A stretch of DNA of 64,000 bases. Origin: Salvia splendens (lineage: Eukaryota; Streptophyta; Magnoliopsida; Lamiales; Lamiaceae). Positions 12,931 to 26,000 of this stretch are shown here, one piece after another. The position numbers were made by a program, and so were the translations under genes. The notes beneath the pieces were generated by a model, which saw nothing but the letters and a program-made list of their open reading frames with translations, was not told where the DNA came from and searched no databases. Location: NCBI RefSeq assembly GCF_004379255.2, contig NC_056051.1, positions 3,932,062 to 3,996,061 on the forward strand. The letters are read 5' to 3'. How positions within the stretch are numbered: the first letter of the stretch is position 1; every line of letters begins with the position of its first letter.

Positions 12931-14903
12931 ATAATCAATCGTAAGACTAACTTTGTTATGCTCATATATAGTTAAAGTACTTATTTAAAATATATAATTA
13001 TCGATCACAAATTTGTTTAAAATATTTCATAACGGTAATTTTGAAAATTGCACAAATTAATTTTATTTTCCTCAAACTGATTAATTATGGATATATCCAA
13101 TTAATTATGTTAATTCAACATAATAATGTTACTTTAATCAAATCATTTTCGTCAATTATAATTATATAAGGTACTACTTATATCATATTTGTATTTGATA
13201 TATCATTAATATACCATCTTTTATTAGTATGTGACAAATTTGCATTTACTATATTTCCATTATATGTCCATAATGTGTTCATGATACAAATACGCAGTTC
13301 ATAATATCTTAATTGACTATTTTCCATCATAGTTTTATCTGTACTACAGAGTACAGATTCACTCTCGTTTTGATATTCAATTATCTAAATGGATATCAAT
13401 ATAAATATCTATAACTTTGTATATTCTCTTTGTTAATATTTTTATAAAGTTATGCACTTATTTATACTACTTAGTATTAATTACGTACTATGTGTCAAAT
13501 CAAAGCAAATAATATGTCAGCTTAAAATAACTAACTAATCCCTAAATTCCAAAATAAATTATTAATTTTATCTAATTAGTGATACAATTTATATGGAGAA
13601 ACTAAAAAAAAATCACCAACAGTTGGACGGATATATTTTTTCAAATACATAAATTATTAGGATTATAACATTCTACACGAATTTTTAATTTGTTTCATGT
13701 TTTTTAATATTAAGTGAATTATCTAATCTTATATACTAGTAGTAGTTAGTAAATTTGTTAATTATACAAATACTACTCCCCGTCTCACAATAAAAGTTTA
13801 ATGGTAATAATCATACGCAACTATGATTATTCAAGCTATTTTCTTCACTTACAATTCATGATTTTTTCTGATTAAAGATTTTTGTAGTTCTTATTGCAGG
13901 CAACCTTTATTAGAGTGATTTAGTAGTAGTTTTCAAGAGATAAATTCGGGGTACTAGTATTATTTTAAATTTTTTAGTGTTTCTTGATTTTGCAAATTCT
14001 TTCACATGTTAGTTTTCAAGAAATTCCAAAAATTGAAATCTGCATTCCTATTATGGAAATCTGGCACTATCACTTATCAGGAAATATTCCAAGTGACTCC
14101 ACTCCACTAGTGATCATATTGTCACATCTTCCATGGCCCATGCATTGGCTTAATAATAATCAAATATTGAATAATTATTTGTTCTCAACAATGATATTTT
14201 ACTGCTAAATGATCAACTTTATTTCCTAAATCGAAGATATTTTAATTTAATCTTTTGGTCTTTTAATTAGGATGTATTTTTCCATTTGCACCATGAGCCA
14301 CCACCCAATTTTAGTTGGAACATCGACAATAATGACACTTTTTGAAGCGTGGGTGGTATATTTAAGAATATAAATTAGCATCTTTAATTGCATTAAAAAT
14401 GACATTGATGGTATATTTAGAAACACAAATTAGCATCCATAGCTTAATTACATTGAAAATGACTTTAACGTTTGTTTTGTTGTAGTGCAAGTGTGCAACC
14501 ACATCATTATATATTTTTATAGTATTTTAAATAATAACATTATTATTTGTCTTATGGTAATTTATTACTGTAAGATTTTATAAGATTTTATAAACAAAGA
14601 CAAACTAAAAATATTATAAAATAAACAAAGTAAAAACATAATTACAACCATTGAAATACGATATTAAAAAATAAAAAATTGTAATGAAGAAGAAGGACTA
14701 TATTTGGAGAAAAAAATTGTGTAAAAACTATAGCAAATTTAGGCTCTATTTAAAAAGGATGAAAAATTATGAACATTAGTGTCATTTTTTTATATAAATA
14801 ATACTTTATGGATATATGAATTTTAAGAGGAAAAAAAATTATGATTGTGCCAAATGGCAAAACCTTATTGGCGCATGCATGCAAAAAATGAGAAAAGGAC
14901 CTT
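12931..14903. other. AT-rich intergenic DNA
   Basis: No convincing gene. A possible Stowaway terminus (CTCCCCGTCTCACA) lies at about 13,775 with no partner found. Short open frames here are not conserved-looking. Confidence 0.4.
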
Positions 14904-14904
14904 A

Positions 14905-15700
14905 GGCCATCCGCAACGCTGTCTCTTAACCGTCTCATCTCTTCACTATTCATGAGCCCCACTATACTTTTCACCCCATCTCTTAACTAAGAGACAACAC
15001 CTGCATCCCTCCATCTCTTAACCATCTCATCCCTTAACTATTCATTCAATTTCATTTTTTATTTTTATTTCCAACAAATTCAATTAATAAAAACACACTT
15101 CATTAAATAAAATAAAATTACAACTTAAAATTCTAAAAAAAATAAAAAACCACATTAATAAAATCCTAAAAAAATAAAAAATACATAATTTAAAATCTTC
15201 CGTTCACTTTCTCTAAATTCAAAATTTCAAAACTCAAAGAAGCAGAAGAAGATATCATAAGTTGCGACGTCTTATTCCGTGGGATCAAAGCTCGAGGCAA
15301 CAAAAATTCGCAGCGATAGACTTGGGGAGGTGAAGGATTTTATTTCAAAATTGGGAGAGAGCTCCGTCGAACTTTTAGTCTGTGGATTCCAACGATACTT
15401 GAAAATTCAGGGTGTTTGATTTTTTTATTCGACGCATTTGCTCAAATGGATCCATGAATGGATTAAATTTGAGAGAAGAATAATGTTTTGAGATGAAAAT
15501 GTAGAGTGTTTGAGTGAGAACAAAGAGTTTTTTTACGGTGGATTAATTTGTGGGAATGATTTGATATTTATAGAAGTGATTGGGGGCTTAAAAAATAAAA
15601 ACGGCTATAAACGGCTAGTATATTTTTTGGGATTTTTTTTAATTTTTCAATTTTTCCTGAATTTTTAAAAAAAATAAAAAAAATATTTTTTTCAGATAAA
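14905..15700. mobile_element. Harbinger-derived non-autonomous fragment
   Basis: Starts GGCCATCCGCAACGC after TTA, followed by repeated ATCTCTTAACCATCTCAT-type subterminal sequence. The end region has the AAACGGCTATAAACGGCTA motif, which I associate with plant Harbinger elements. No matching right terminus was found, so the right boundary is approximate. The middle has weak remnants of coding sequence but no open frame. Confidence 0.45.
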
Positions 15701-15753
15701 ACATTTCTTTTAGCACTTATTTACTCATTTGATAAAGCATGACAAAGTTATAT

Positions 15754-17100
15754 CACTACAAAAAAAAAACTATATTTACCAAGCACCGAAGTGCTAGGAA
15801 TAAGCCTAAAGTGCTAGGAAATATAGCACTTTCCGAGCACACATGGTGCTAGGCATATGCTTCCTCGGAATTGTTTCCGAGCACATTTCGAGCACAACAC
15901 TAGATTTTCCGAGCACAATCGTGTGCTCGGAGAAAGTGGTCAACGACAATATGCAAAGTTCCTAGCACCACCAAGTGCTCAGAATATTTCCGAGCACAAG
16001 TGGGTGCTAGGAAGGTTTCAAATTAGCCATGATATATACCGAGCACATAGGTGCTCGAAATTCTGCCATTATTTTCACATTTCATTATTTTTTATATTTT
16101 TTTATTATTTCAATTTTATTTTAATTTTTTTCAGAATTGCTAGTATTAAATATAGGAATAGAGTAAACAAGTTAAAATGACATTAAATTAACAAAAATTG
16201 TTTTACAATTCATTTGAATACAAAATGCTTGAAATATATATAGTTCACCTAATTTTTCACTCTTCATTTGTTCTATAAACAACTCCCTTTGCTTATCGGA
16301 CTCTTCGTATACTTTTTTCAGTTTCCCCTTTGCAACTTTTTATTCATCTCCATCCTCATCTCATTCCTTATCTCGATCTTCATCTCACTCTTTATTTGGT
16401 CGCGAGCTGCTTGAAGTCGTTGCTTGAAGAGCTCCCGAGCCACCGTGCTCCATCTCATGTGAATCCCACGTAATGAATCGTATTCATTTTTTCACATAAG
16501 GCGCCTGAAAAAAGAATCGCGTATCAATCCCAATTAGAAATTCTCAGATTCCTTAAAATGAAACCAATAAGCTGGTTTGAAACTAAAGCCATAAATGAGC
16601 TTTGATATACTCAACAAGATTCACAAAAATGTCGTAAACCAAGATATAAGGAGTGTGACCAGAACAACATATATGGACAGTAAGAACACTCGAGCATCAT
16701 CAGCCCTAAACTAAGAAGGGTTGCTCGATTACGTTAACATTACCTCTCAGTATTTAGTGTTCAGAAAAGTACTCTTCTCACACCTTTGGGAATGTTCAAG
16801 GACGTCATAACTTCAGCTGGAACAGAGAAAACCAACGAGAGGAAAAACAAGATTAAAGAATCAGAAAACAAGGACATCTACTCAAACTGATCCAAATATT
16901 TCAGATTAATAAAGGTAATATTTTAAATTTTTTAGCTACTATACAGAACCATCCAAATATTATCCTAAGTTTCTGACAAAAGAATAAGTCAATTTACTTT
17001 TAAAGATGAACCAAACTGGAATTTTTTTTATTGAGATATTGTATAGTACTTAATTTCTACATCAGCAATGACACGGTAAGACCATTTGTCTTTGTGCAGG
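15754..17100. mobile_element. Truncated CACTA (En/Spm) transposon
   Basis: Begins CACTACAAAAAAAAA, the hallmark CACTA terminus, after TAT. About ten copies of a subterminal motif, TTCCGAGCAC and its inverse GTGCTAGGAA, follow within the first 320 bases, as expected for transposase-binding sites. At about 16,240-16,500 the minus strand translates to coiled-coil-like sequence (LFKQRLQAARDQ, RNEMRMEMNKK) resembling the plant En/Spm-associated protein, but it is broken. No opposite terminus was found, so the right boundary is a guess. Confidence 0.7.
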
Positions 17101-18820
17101 TTCATCACTAAAAACAACATCCGCACAAGATATATAGAAAAATAATTTGTTTATACTGATCATGGCCAAAAAGGTATTTCTCCAACTTAAACCTATTAGA
17201 ATCATGCATTTTGATACCAATTAATGATTTTAGTTACAAAATTAAAAAGAAACATACATGCATGTAGATCTTCGTATGTCACCTACTTTTGTAAGTAATT
17301 AGTTTTCCAATATATAAATATATATTCAACCTACTCATAGAAACACATAACTGCTGTATAAATACTATTAATGTATAATTGTTTATATGAGCCTTTTTTG
17401 CATTCGTATCATGATCCAAATGGTGGTCATGGGCTCATGGCATTGAGCATGTTGTTTATATGAGCATGTTTAGTAGTTGGTGGCTAGGCTTGGGGTGGAG
17501 CCTTGCCGGCTCTACCGATCTGATGTGCGGAGAAGTGAGGTGGTTTTGTTGTTTGAAATATGTTAGGAGTTTGAATGGCTATCGAAATTAAACGAGTAAT
17601 TATTATGTTGATTCGTGAATTGCTTATTAGGAATTATAATAATGAGTGCAAATCGTGAGTAAATGTATAAGAGATTCCTATCTAGTGGTGGATTCTCATA
17701 ATCGAGTTTGCTCTAAATCACTTTAGATGTATAAACATTATAAAAATCCATCAATCAACCCATAGACACAACTCATCCTCCCATCCTACTCGTGGATTCC
17801 TTATCATGATATTATGAAAACATTTCTATAAATTTCTATTGAAGGTGGTTTTTCTCCTTTTTGTATAACAATATATTATCAAACACCAAATGTTATGCAC
17901 AATTTTACCTTAAAACGTACATGAATGAATGACATAATAAATGTGTTGAAGCTATAATTTTTATATTGGAGGCCCAATTATTTTCATTGACAACTAAGTA
18001 TCATAAGATCAAATAAAATGTTCTTTTCCTACTTATCTATAATTACTATTAATGATGCGAGATTTTAAGATTTTATTCATTCATTTATCTATTTATCTTT
18101 AATAAGAGAACATCAAATTGAAATTAATGATGATTATAAAAAATGAAAGATCATATTTTTATAATAAATGGTAGGAGTTTGAAGTTAAATTTTTTATTAA
18201 TATTATATAATATATTTAAATATTTAATTTTATTGAAGTCCAAAATATTTAGTTTACTATTTAGAATAATCAAAAGTTGCATAGTGAATTAACACAAATC
18301 AACTAGTGGATGTGTAAAAACAGTCGATTTTTATGAAAAATAAAATTGTAAGTAAAAAGGTTTGGAGATGTGTAAAAACAGTCGAATTTTATGAAAAATA
18401 AAATTGTAAGTAAAAAGGTTTGGAGAGTGGGCACTATGGAAAACTTCGAAGTAAACAGATTATATAAATGGCAAACTTTGAAATAAACAAAATACATAAA
18501 TTGAAAAATAAAACGCAGCAGAATTTGCTTAAGTTGAGTTTGATGGATTCGAACCCCATATACCTCAATAATGCATGACTAAGGAGAAGACAAACTGCGC
18601 AATCACTGACTCAATTCTGATCCACATGTATTTCCATTTTTTACTAGCTGAGTTAATGTGTGAAACTTCAAATCTAGAGAAATTATTTGGTCGCTTTAAA
18701 TCATTCTTCCTCCATTTTCTCGATTAGAAGAAATTTGAAATTTCAACGGAGATCTTAGAACAAGATCACAAGTTTCATGTAGCAAACCAGTCATCCATTA
18801 GTTCATATGTGTGGTATAAA
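17101..18820. other. AT-rich intergenic DNA with a short tandem repeat
   Basis: No gene supported. At 18309-18424 a 58-bp unit starting GATGTGTAAAAACAGTCGA occurs twice in tandem, almost identical, which suggests a recent duplication. Confidence 0.5.
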
Positions 18821-20130
18821 GTGAAAAATGACGACTGACTCCTGCAAATCTTACATGATGGCCTCAACCCTCATGTCGTCTACCAATACAAAATTCAAAG
18901 ACTTTCGCTCGTAGACTTGTTTTGAGAAATGCTATGATTGGTACATAACTCAGAGGAGTTTCAAAGACTTTGAAAGTACCCTCAAAACCATCTACTATAA
19001 AGAGGCCAAAAAATTTACTCGTATAATAACAGAGAAAGTCTGTTACTCTTTGCATGCTTGGCTTGAGATGAAATTATTAGGGGCTAAAACGAACAAGAAG
19101 AGAGCAGTTAAAGAATATTGTGACTCAAACGATTCCAATATTTGGTGGAAAGAGATTGAGGAGGATTTCAAAACCATCTTTGGTCCTGTTGTTCGTGGTC
19201 TCAGAGCACTCCACAAGGAAAACAAATATCATGGAAATCTACTGAATGGAGTAGCAATCAAACAGCTACCAAACCATACTCAAAACAAGTGTAAGAGAGG
19301 AGAGCAGTTAAACTGACAGACCTGCCATTCAGAAGAATGTTCAACTGATGATTTCGAAAGCCATAGTTGAGATGATATCGCCGAACTCAATAGGTTAATT
19401 GGATGGGTACTAATGTACCCGTTCTTACAGCAAACTCCTCCTCATCCCCTTTCAAAATTTGTGGAAGCCTTGTGCTTGTTGCAGCTATGGTCCAGGTTAT
19501 ATTTATCCAACAATTAACCTAATATTTCAAACTTTAATTTTTTTAAAAATATTTATGCAAGCTGGAAAATAGTTGGGGCTCTCATTCTCGGCGAGGAACT
19601 TGGGCACTCAATTTAGCTCTATTCTGGGAGAAGTAGGAGATAATAACTTTAATGAGGAGTCTTCAGACGATGATTGCTGAAAAGAAACATCCAGAGATTG
19701 ATTTTGCTTCTTGTTTTACCCCTAATTGGATAGAAAGAGTTAAGGAATCTGGAAATGATCCGATGATAGATGTCTTGAATTATGGTTACTAAGATGATGA
19801 CTTTTGGAGAAATTGTCTTGAACATGTACGGTACAAAGATATATGAAGCCATCCATGAAATTGTTATAGAAGTCCTTCCTGAATTGTTTAGGGAGGCTGT
19901 GTCCGCCTATCATAAGTACATAGTTGAAGCTAAGAAAAAGACCCTGGATGAAAGCAAGCAACAGACTCTGAACATGGCTGGAAGCAAGCAAAAGACTCCC
20001 TAAGTTTTATCGGTGTTAATACCGAGTAGCTTTGAGAATGTTTATTTAATTTTTTATTATTTTGTGCAGTCTTAATAAAACAGCTCTTGCCGTGGCAAAA
20101 AAGCGTTGGACCTGATCCCATATTGTTGAC
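18821..20130 (+). pseudogene. Broken kinase-like gene fragment, left copy
   Basis: Several plus-strand frames give protein-like stretches interrupted by stops and frame changes. 19050-19315 reads EEDFKTIFGPVVRGLRALHK and continues KYHGNLLNG. About 19,640-19,790 reads DFASCFTPNWIERVKESG and then DPMIDVLNYGY before a stop, followed by DDDFWRNCLEHVRY. The LHK...YHGNLL stretch recalls the catalytic loop of a protein kinase (HGN in place of HRD), and the rest looks like the C-terminus of the same divergent family. No intact frame remains. A second copy of the LHK region lies at 33,070, beyond the two MULEs. Confidence 0.5.
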
Positions 20131-20244
20131 ATTATGTGTAAAGCTTTATAACTCATTTCATTTTTATTCACGAATTATATAACTTTTGTGACATAACAAA
20201 TGTTCCATGATTTATATGTACTTAGGTAATGGAAGCTTGGCTTG

Positions 20245-20246
<2 letters not shown>

Positions 20247-20290
<44 letters not shown>
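20247..20290. repeat. (TA)n microsatellite, left of element A
   Basis: An uninterrupted TA tract of 44 bases, directly followed by GGGTTTTAATC, the left terminus of element A. Same layout as the tracts at 22452 and 32667. Confidence 0.95.
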
Positions 20291-20294
<4 letters not shown>

Positions 20295-22449
20295 TTTAAT
20301 CTATCTAAAGAATTGCCTTAAGTACCAAAATACAGCCCAAAAATCGGTCGTCAGATCTGTAAATGAATGGCCATGATCTGTTTTATATTATGTGAAATTT
20401 GTGTCATAGTAAGATCAATTTGAGTCATGTGAAGGGTATTTTCGACAAATCAAATTAGTGGAATTGTTTCATATGGGCGGATTTAATGGGATTATTAAAC
20501 TACACACACTCTACAATGTGGTTTTGTTTCCAATGCCATTTATTAAGTGAGAGAGAATAAAATTTCAGTCATTTATTCCCCAAATCAAGCATAATTCGAT
20601 CCAATCCCCCCAAATCCACCATTCCAACAAAACACAAATCGGCGTCCAAAAACCCTATCTAGTCTACATCGCTACTCAAATCAACAACAATCCTCCCACC
20701 GACAATGGTGAACACTCGTTCGGCTGGAATATCGAAGTATGAAGAAAAGGTTAGTTAGTGTTCATAATTCATTAGACTTCCAGAATGTGCAATCGAAACT
20801 AACGCAAATTTATCTTGTTTTGGTATGCTGTTAAGTAGAAGCTACCGCACCAGCCACAATAAGGATTGCTGTGAAGAAGAAGCTACCGAACCAACCACAA
20901 TAAAAAGTATTTTGTTTAAAATATCTGTTCATATTGTTTGAGATTACAGTTGAATTTTCGTTTAACACACCTTTCTTGTTGGTGTTTTCCTTCTAAAACA
21001 ACAGATCCAGCAACTGAGAGGAGTTCGAATGAAATGGGAGAGTGCATCTATGACCGTCGACAAGAAGGTCATTCTTAAAATGACCGAAAAATACACTAAC
21101 TATGACCTAAACAAGCCCTTTTCATTTTGGATCATCCAATATTAACATGACGGAAAACTACACTTACAATGACATAAACATACTATATGTATGATTTTGT
21201 ATTCATGTCGAGTTTTGTGTACATCAAATCCTACTTTGAAATTACGTAAACAATGTTTTGGTTGTAGTGCAAATATTGAATAGTACATCAGCCGTTTGAC
21301 TAAAAATCGAATCGTTTTAAGGCCTTTAAGGGTATTGCAATCCCCTTGATTTGTATGGTCGAAATATCAAACCATGACATAATGTTTACACTTTGTGTCA
21401 TACTAAGTGTATATTTGGGTCATTTCAAAATATTGTTATCTACATATGGACTTAGATTGAATTTCGTACAACGGAATACGTCCAGGTTTTAGATACGTCA
21501 TACTAAATGGACATTGAGTCATTTTAACAATAACAACAAAATTACTTTACCATTTCATCTTATGGGTAATTTGTGTCATAATAATCCAATATTCGAGTCA
21601 TTATATAATACTATAGAGTACCAAAATGCGTCATACAAATCTGATCAAAATGAGTACAATCAGAGGTAATGTATGTCATACAACTCTGATCAACTGGCCA
21701 TAGCTAAAAAAGCAAACAATAATTGTTCATATCAAGCAAATGGACAATGCAAGTATATGGCGTACAAAATGAAAATTAAACTGAATTGAGTTCAAACTTC
21801 AGAATATCTTCTAGATCTCCGCTTTTCTTTCTCTTTAAATTTCACAACAGAACCTGTGCTTTCAAGCACGTCATCGGAGATTGACTGATTGTCTTCAAGC
21901 GAAGATGGATCTGCTACGGTTTCCATTTGTGGAGAAACGGTGCATTTGACCTAAAGCACAAAAAAACCCACCACAGATTGATAACAAAATCGTGGGAAAA
22001 AAATTACAAAACTTAATTTACATATAAAACAATGAATACCGATTGATGAAATTATTTAGAAGATGAAAAACTGATATGAACATAAATTACCGATGAAATA
22101 AAGTGGCGACGGATTGTAGAATATTATTATCAATACACACGAGATCTGTTGAAGAAGATGTAAAAATGGTAGGAGTTGAAGAAATGATTATTAACTCCCC
22201 AATCAATCACGCAAGGAAAATGAGAATGGAAAAAAGATAGACGTGCATGATTATAGGGATTGGAATAACAATCTAATGAACTTGAATGACAATATTAACC
22301 TTTTGGTATTATAAGGGAATAAATAAATATGACTTGCGAAAATAATTGAGTCATTAGATCTTTCCATCTCAAGATTAAAATATCCAATCCTATGGTCTAA
22401 ATTTGGCCTTCATTTCTTGATTTAAAGTGATACTTATTTTGATCAAAAA

Positions 22450-22451
<2 letters not shown>
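20291..22451. mobile_element. Element A: non-autonomous MULE-like element in a (TA)n tract
   Basis: 2.16 kb bounded by TA tracts. Left end GGGTTTTAATC; right end, reverse-complemented, GGTTTTTGATC. Near the left end (20705-20749) is the start of a small exon, MVNTRSAGISKYEEK, followed by a GT donor. Near the right end on the minus strand (about 21,960-21,797) is a coding-like piece containing METVADPSSLEDNQS and ending KRRSRRYSEV before a stop. This mirrors element B, where one gene starts near each end and the two converge, so A looks like a deletion derivative of a related two-gene MULE. The interior has many copies of a GTCATA / GAGTCATT motif. Confidence 0.6.

Positions 22452-22501
<50 letters not shown>
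22452..22501. repeat. (TA)n microsatellite between elements A and B
   Basis: A 50-base uninterrupted TA tract shared by the right end of element A and the left end of element B. Confidence 0.95.
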
Positions 22502-22505
<4 letters not shown>

Positions 22506-23092
22506 CATGTTAAAGTCCTTTTCAATGCTTAGATTTAAGTTCCAATTTGATTTGTATCGTTGGATCTGATAGATGGACGACGCTGATGTAATTCCTAATT
22601 AAACATTCCGTACTTCATTATTTGGGTTATTGCGTTCATTATGAGGGTTAATTAGTAATTTTACAGTCTAAAATCTGGAAAAATTGAGGAGCCGCGATTT
22701 GAGCGGGATACCCCCACTACTTTCCATCAACCGCCTCACTCATCAGAAACGCGAATTTACTCCCGCTTCTCTCTCCAAAGCGTCTTCTCAAATTCCATTC
22801 AACTAGCAAACCCTAGCCGCCACCGCCATTGTATTAGACGGTTAAACCGAAATTAAAGCCGTGTTACAGTCGATTTTCAGGCTTCGGTTCTGTTCTGAAC
22901 AATACGCCACTGAGATTCTAGGAGAGGTAGGGCTTCCAGATTGTTAATTTCGTGTTTCAATAACCCTTGCTTCAAGATTCGCCAGTAACCCAACACCCAC
23001 ACCACCATTCAGCAGATTACCGCAAATCCAACCTATTTGTTACTAAAATCAATCTCCGTTTTTGTGTGGTTGGATTCCTTCGCAGATCTGAA

Positions 23093-26000
23093 ATGACAAA
23101 AAGAGGACGACCAACTAATTCACAGCAATCCCAGCAAGAGGGTGAGCTTTTGTCTGTAGGTTCAATTCGAATTGCTTTGTTTGTTTGGTTTGTAAACCAA
23201 CACGGGTGTTAACATAATTTGTACATTATTTGCATAATTGTGTGAATTAAATTAACTACTGTATCCATTAGTCGTATGCTGGTTGATTTTATTTGTATAA
23301 AATTATTCAATGTTGGCGTGTTTATTAGTGTGATGGATATGGACATTAGGTGTGTATTTTGCTGGGTTGAAGTTGTCGAAGAGTTGGTGTAATCTGTATA
23401 TGTGCATTCCCTGTTATGGTAAATGGGTTATAAAATCTGTTTGTTCATTACTTGATATAAACTGTACATTATTTGCCAATGTGACTACATTATATTAACA
23501 TGTAAATGCAGTTTGCTCATATCTTTTTTAAAGTGTCAGATAACAAGTGTCATATTTGTGGTTTTTGTATCTCAATCCAATAGTATTACTGTGTGAGTAC
23601 GTTGTGAATGTTGTTGGTTGGATTTTAGATTGTGAAAGAGCAAATTCAGAATCTGTTTGTTCATTACTTTATTTCAACGCTTCATTATTTGGCATTGAGA
23701 CTACATTATTTTAGATTCTGAAGGAATTAAGGTCGTTTCTGAATTAAATTGGCAAATTACAAATATAATATTTGTATATTCATTAATTCATATATACTTT
23801 GCATTATTTAGAGATGCAGATACATTATTTTCCTATATCCATGAATTACCTGTATGAGTAAGTGGGGATTCCGTTTTTGGAAAAAGTAAATCGAGAGGCT
23901 GTTGGTTCATTACTTGAGTTGATGTCTGCATTATTTGCCCATGTGACAACGTTATTTTAATCTGTGAATGCATTATGGTCATTTCTATTATAAATTGGCA
24001 GATAACCAATGTAATATTCGCATATTCATTAATTAATATAAACTCTGCATTATTTTTATATGTCAATTCATCATTTTCATATATTGTTGAATAATCTGAT
24101 TGAGTACAGTGTGAATGTTGGTGGTGGGGTTTTAGATTCTGAAAAAAGTAAGTAGAGAATCTGTTGGTTCATTACTTGAGGTGATGTCTGCATTATTTGC
24201 CAAGGTGACAACATTATTTTAATCTTTGAATGCATTATGGTCATTTCTGTTTTAATTTGGCATAATCATTAATGTTGGTAACAAATGTAATATTCGCATA
24301 TTCATTAATTATTAAAAACTCTGCATTATTTTTATATATCAATTCATCATTTTCATATATCCTTGAATTACCTGATTGAGTACAGCGTGAAGGTTGGTAG
24401 TGGGGTTTTAGATTCTGAAAAAAATAAGTAGAAAAACTGTTTGTTCATTACTGGATGCAATGTCTTCATTATTTGGCAATGTGACAACATTATTTTAATA
24501 TGTGAAACCATTATGGTCATTTCTGTTTCTAATTCATGATGCAAGTTGCTGCTGCTTGACATATAACAAATGTGATATTTATATATTCAGTAATTAAAGT
24601 AAACGCTGCATTCTTTTTATGTCTCAGTGCATTATTTTCCATCCTTGGATTATGTTTCTAATTCATGATGCAAGTTGCTACTGCTTGACAGGGACCAAGC
24701 AACTGAGAATGTACATAGAGGATGTGGTAGATGAATTACTCCCCGTTGGAATTGCACAAAAATTCCGAGAGCGACTAGCGGATGCATCCACAAGTAGTGC
24801 GCAAACCCAGGCTGACAATAATAAGAACAAGGGAAGGAAGGATGATTATTTATACTGCCGGCGTACACCAGCCGAGTTCTTGACATGCTTGAAGAGTCTG
24901 ACACCCCAGCAAAAGGGGGCTGTGGCAGAACTTGGGTTTGAGGCAGTCTTGTGCTTTGAGGCGAAGGAGATTCCAGGACACCTGGCACATTGGGTGCTTA
25001 GCTCCTTCAATCTTGTGCGCTCCCAGGTTGCTTTGGCAGGAGGGGTAAACCTAGATTTAGATGAGGAAGACGTCCACTTGACGTTGGGATTTCCTAGAGG
25101 GCGAAGAGCTATTTCAAGGGCAACGGAACATCAAAGCAACTTCGCGTTCAATGATATGATTGCTGCTCGTTGCAATAAGGGTCGTTTTAAAATGACCCCA
25201 AAGGACATCTACCAACTGATGATGCAGGAGGTGAATGGTGGAGATGTATTCAAGAAGCTGTTTATGTTAATGGTGGAAAATGCGTTAATAGAGACCCCTG
25301 CTGATGGCCACTGCAAACCAAAGATTTTGGATTTTATCGATGATGTGGACGAAATTAGACACTTGAACTGGTGTGGTTACGTTCTTTCAGTGCTCGAGAC
25401 TACGTACCCAAGCTGGGTAAATCGCCAGAGTGTCAATTTTACCGGGCCTATCTACTTCTTGGTGGTATGTGTTTTTAAATATGCATTGGGTGGAAATTTG
25501 CGACATTAAAGTGTACTATAATTACAATACATATGTGTAGGTGTTGAATTATCCTTATTATCTTCTTCAATTCTTTATGATTTTTGCATTTCCTCTGTAA
25601 TCTGCATTAATGTTCTACTTAATTTGCTGTGGTTGTTTTCAGGGCGCATACGTGGACCGTGTTCTGCATTGCCGAAGGAGGGTGATTCGTTCATGGCCAA
25701 CTATCAAGGGGTGGACAACCGAGGCTTTGAAGCAGAGGGCTGATGTTGAGCATGGGCAGTATGGAACGGGGAGGCTGGAAGCCCGGATTGATAAGGAAAA
25801 GTGGCTGGGGGAAGAAGAAGTCAGAAAGGTTGAAATGAGTACCAGAGGAGAGACTGCAGCACCAGGCCAACACATAGCATACAGTTTTAGAAAACAGTTT
25901 GTTGCCTCAAGCGCGCAGATGGCACGCGCTATTTCTGCTTGGTTAGATGATTACAACCGAATAACGGAGGATTTGATGGATGACGAGTGCTTCCGTGCCG

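Noticed and set aside
21255..21270. GTAGTG as the missing right end of the CACTA element
   Set aside because: It lies inside element A, has no poly-T stretch of the right form and no flanking duplication with 15,751-15,753.
23441..24660. CRISPR-like or satellite array
   Set aside because: Units are long, diverged and confined to an intron of a transposon gene in a plant genome.
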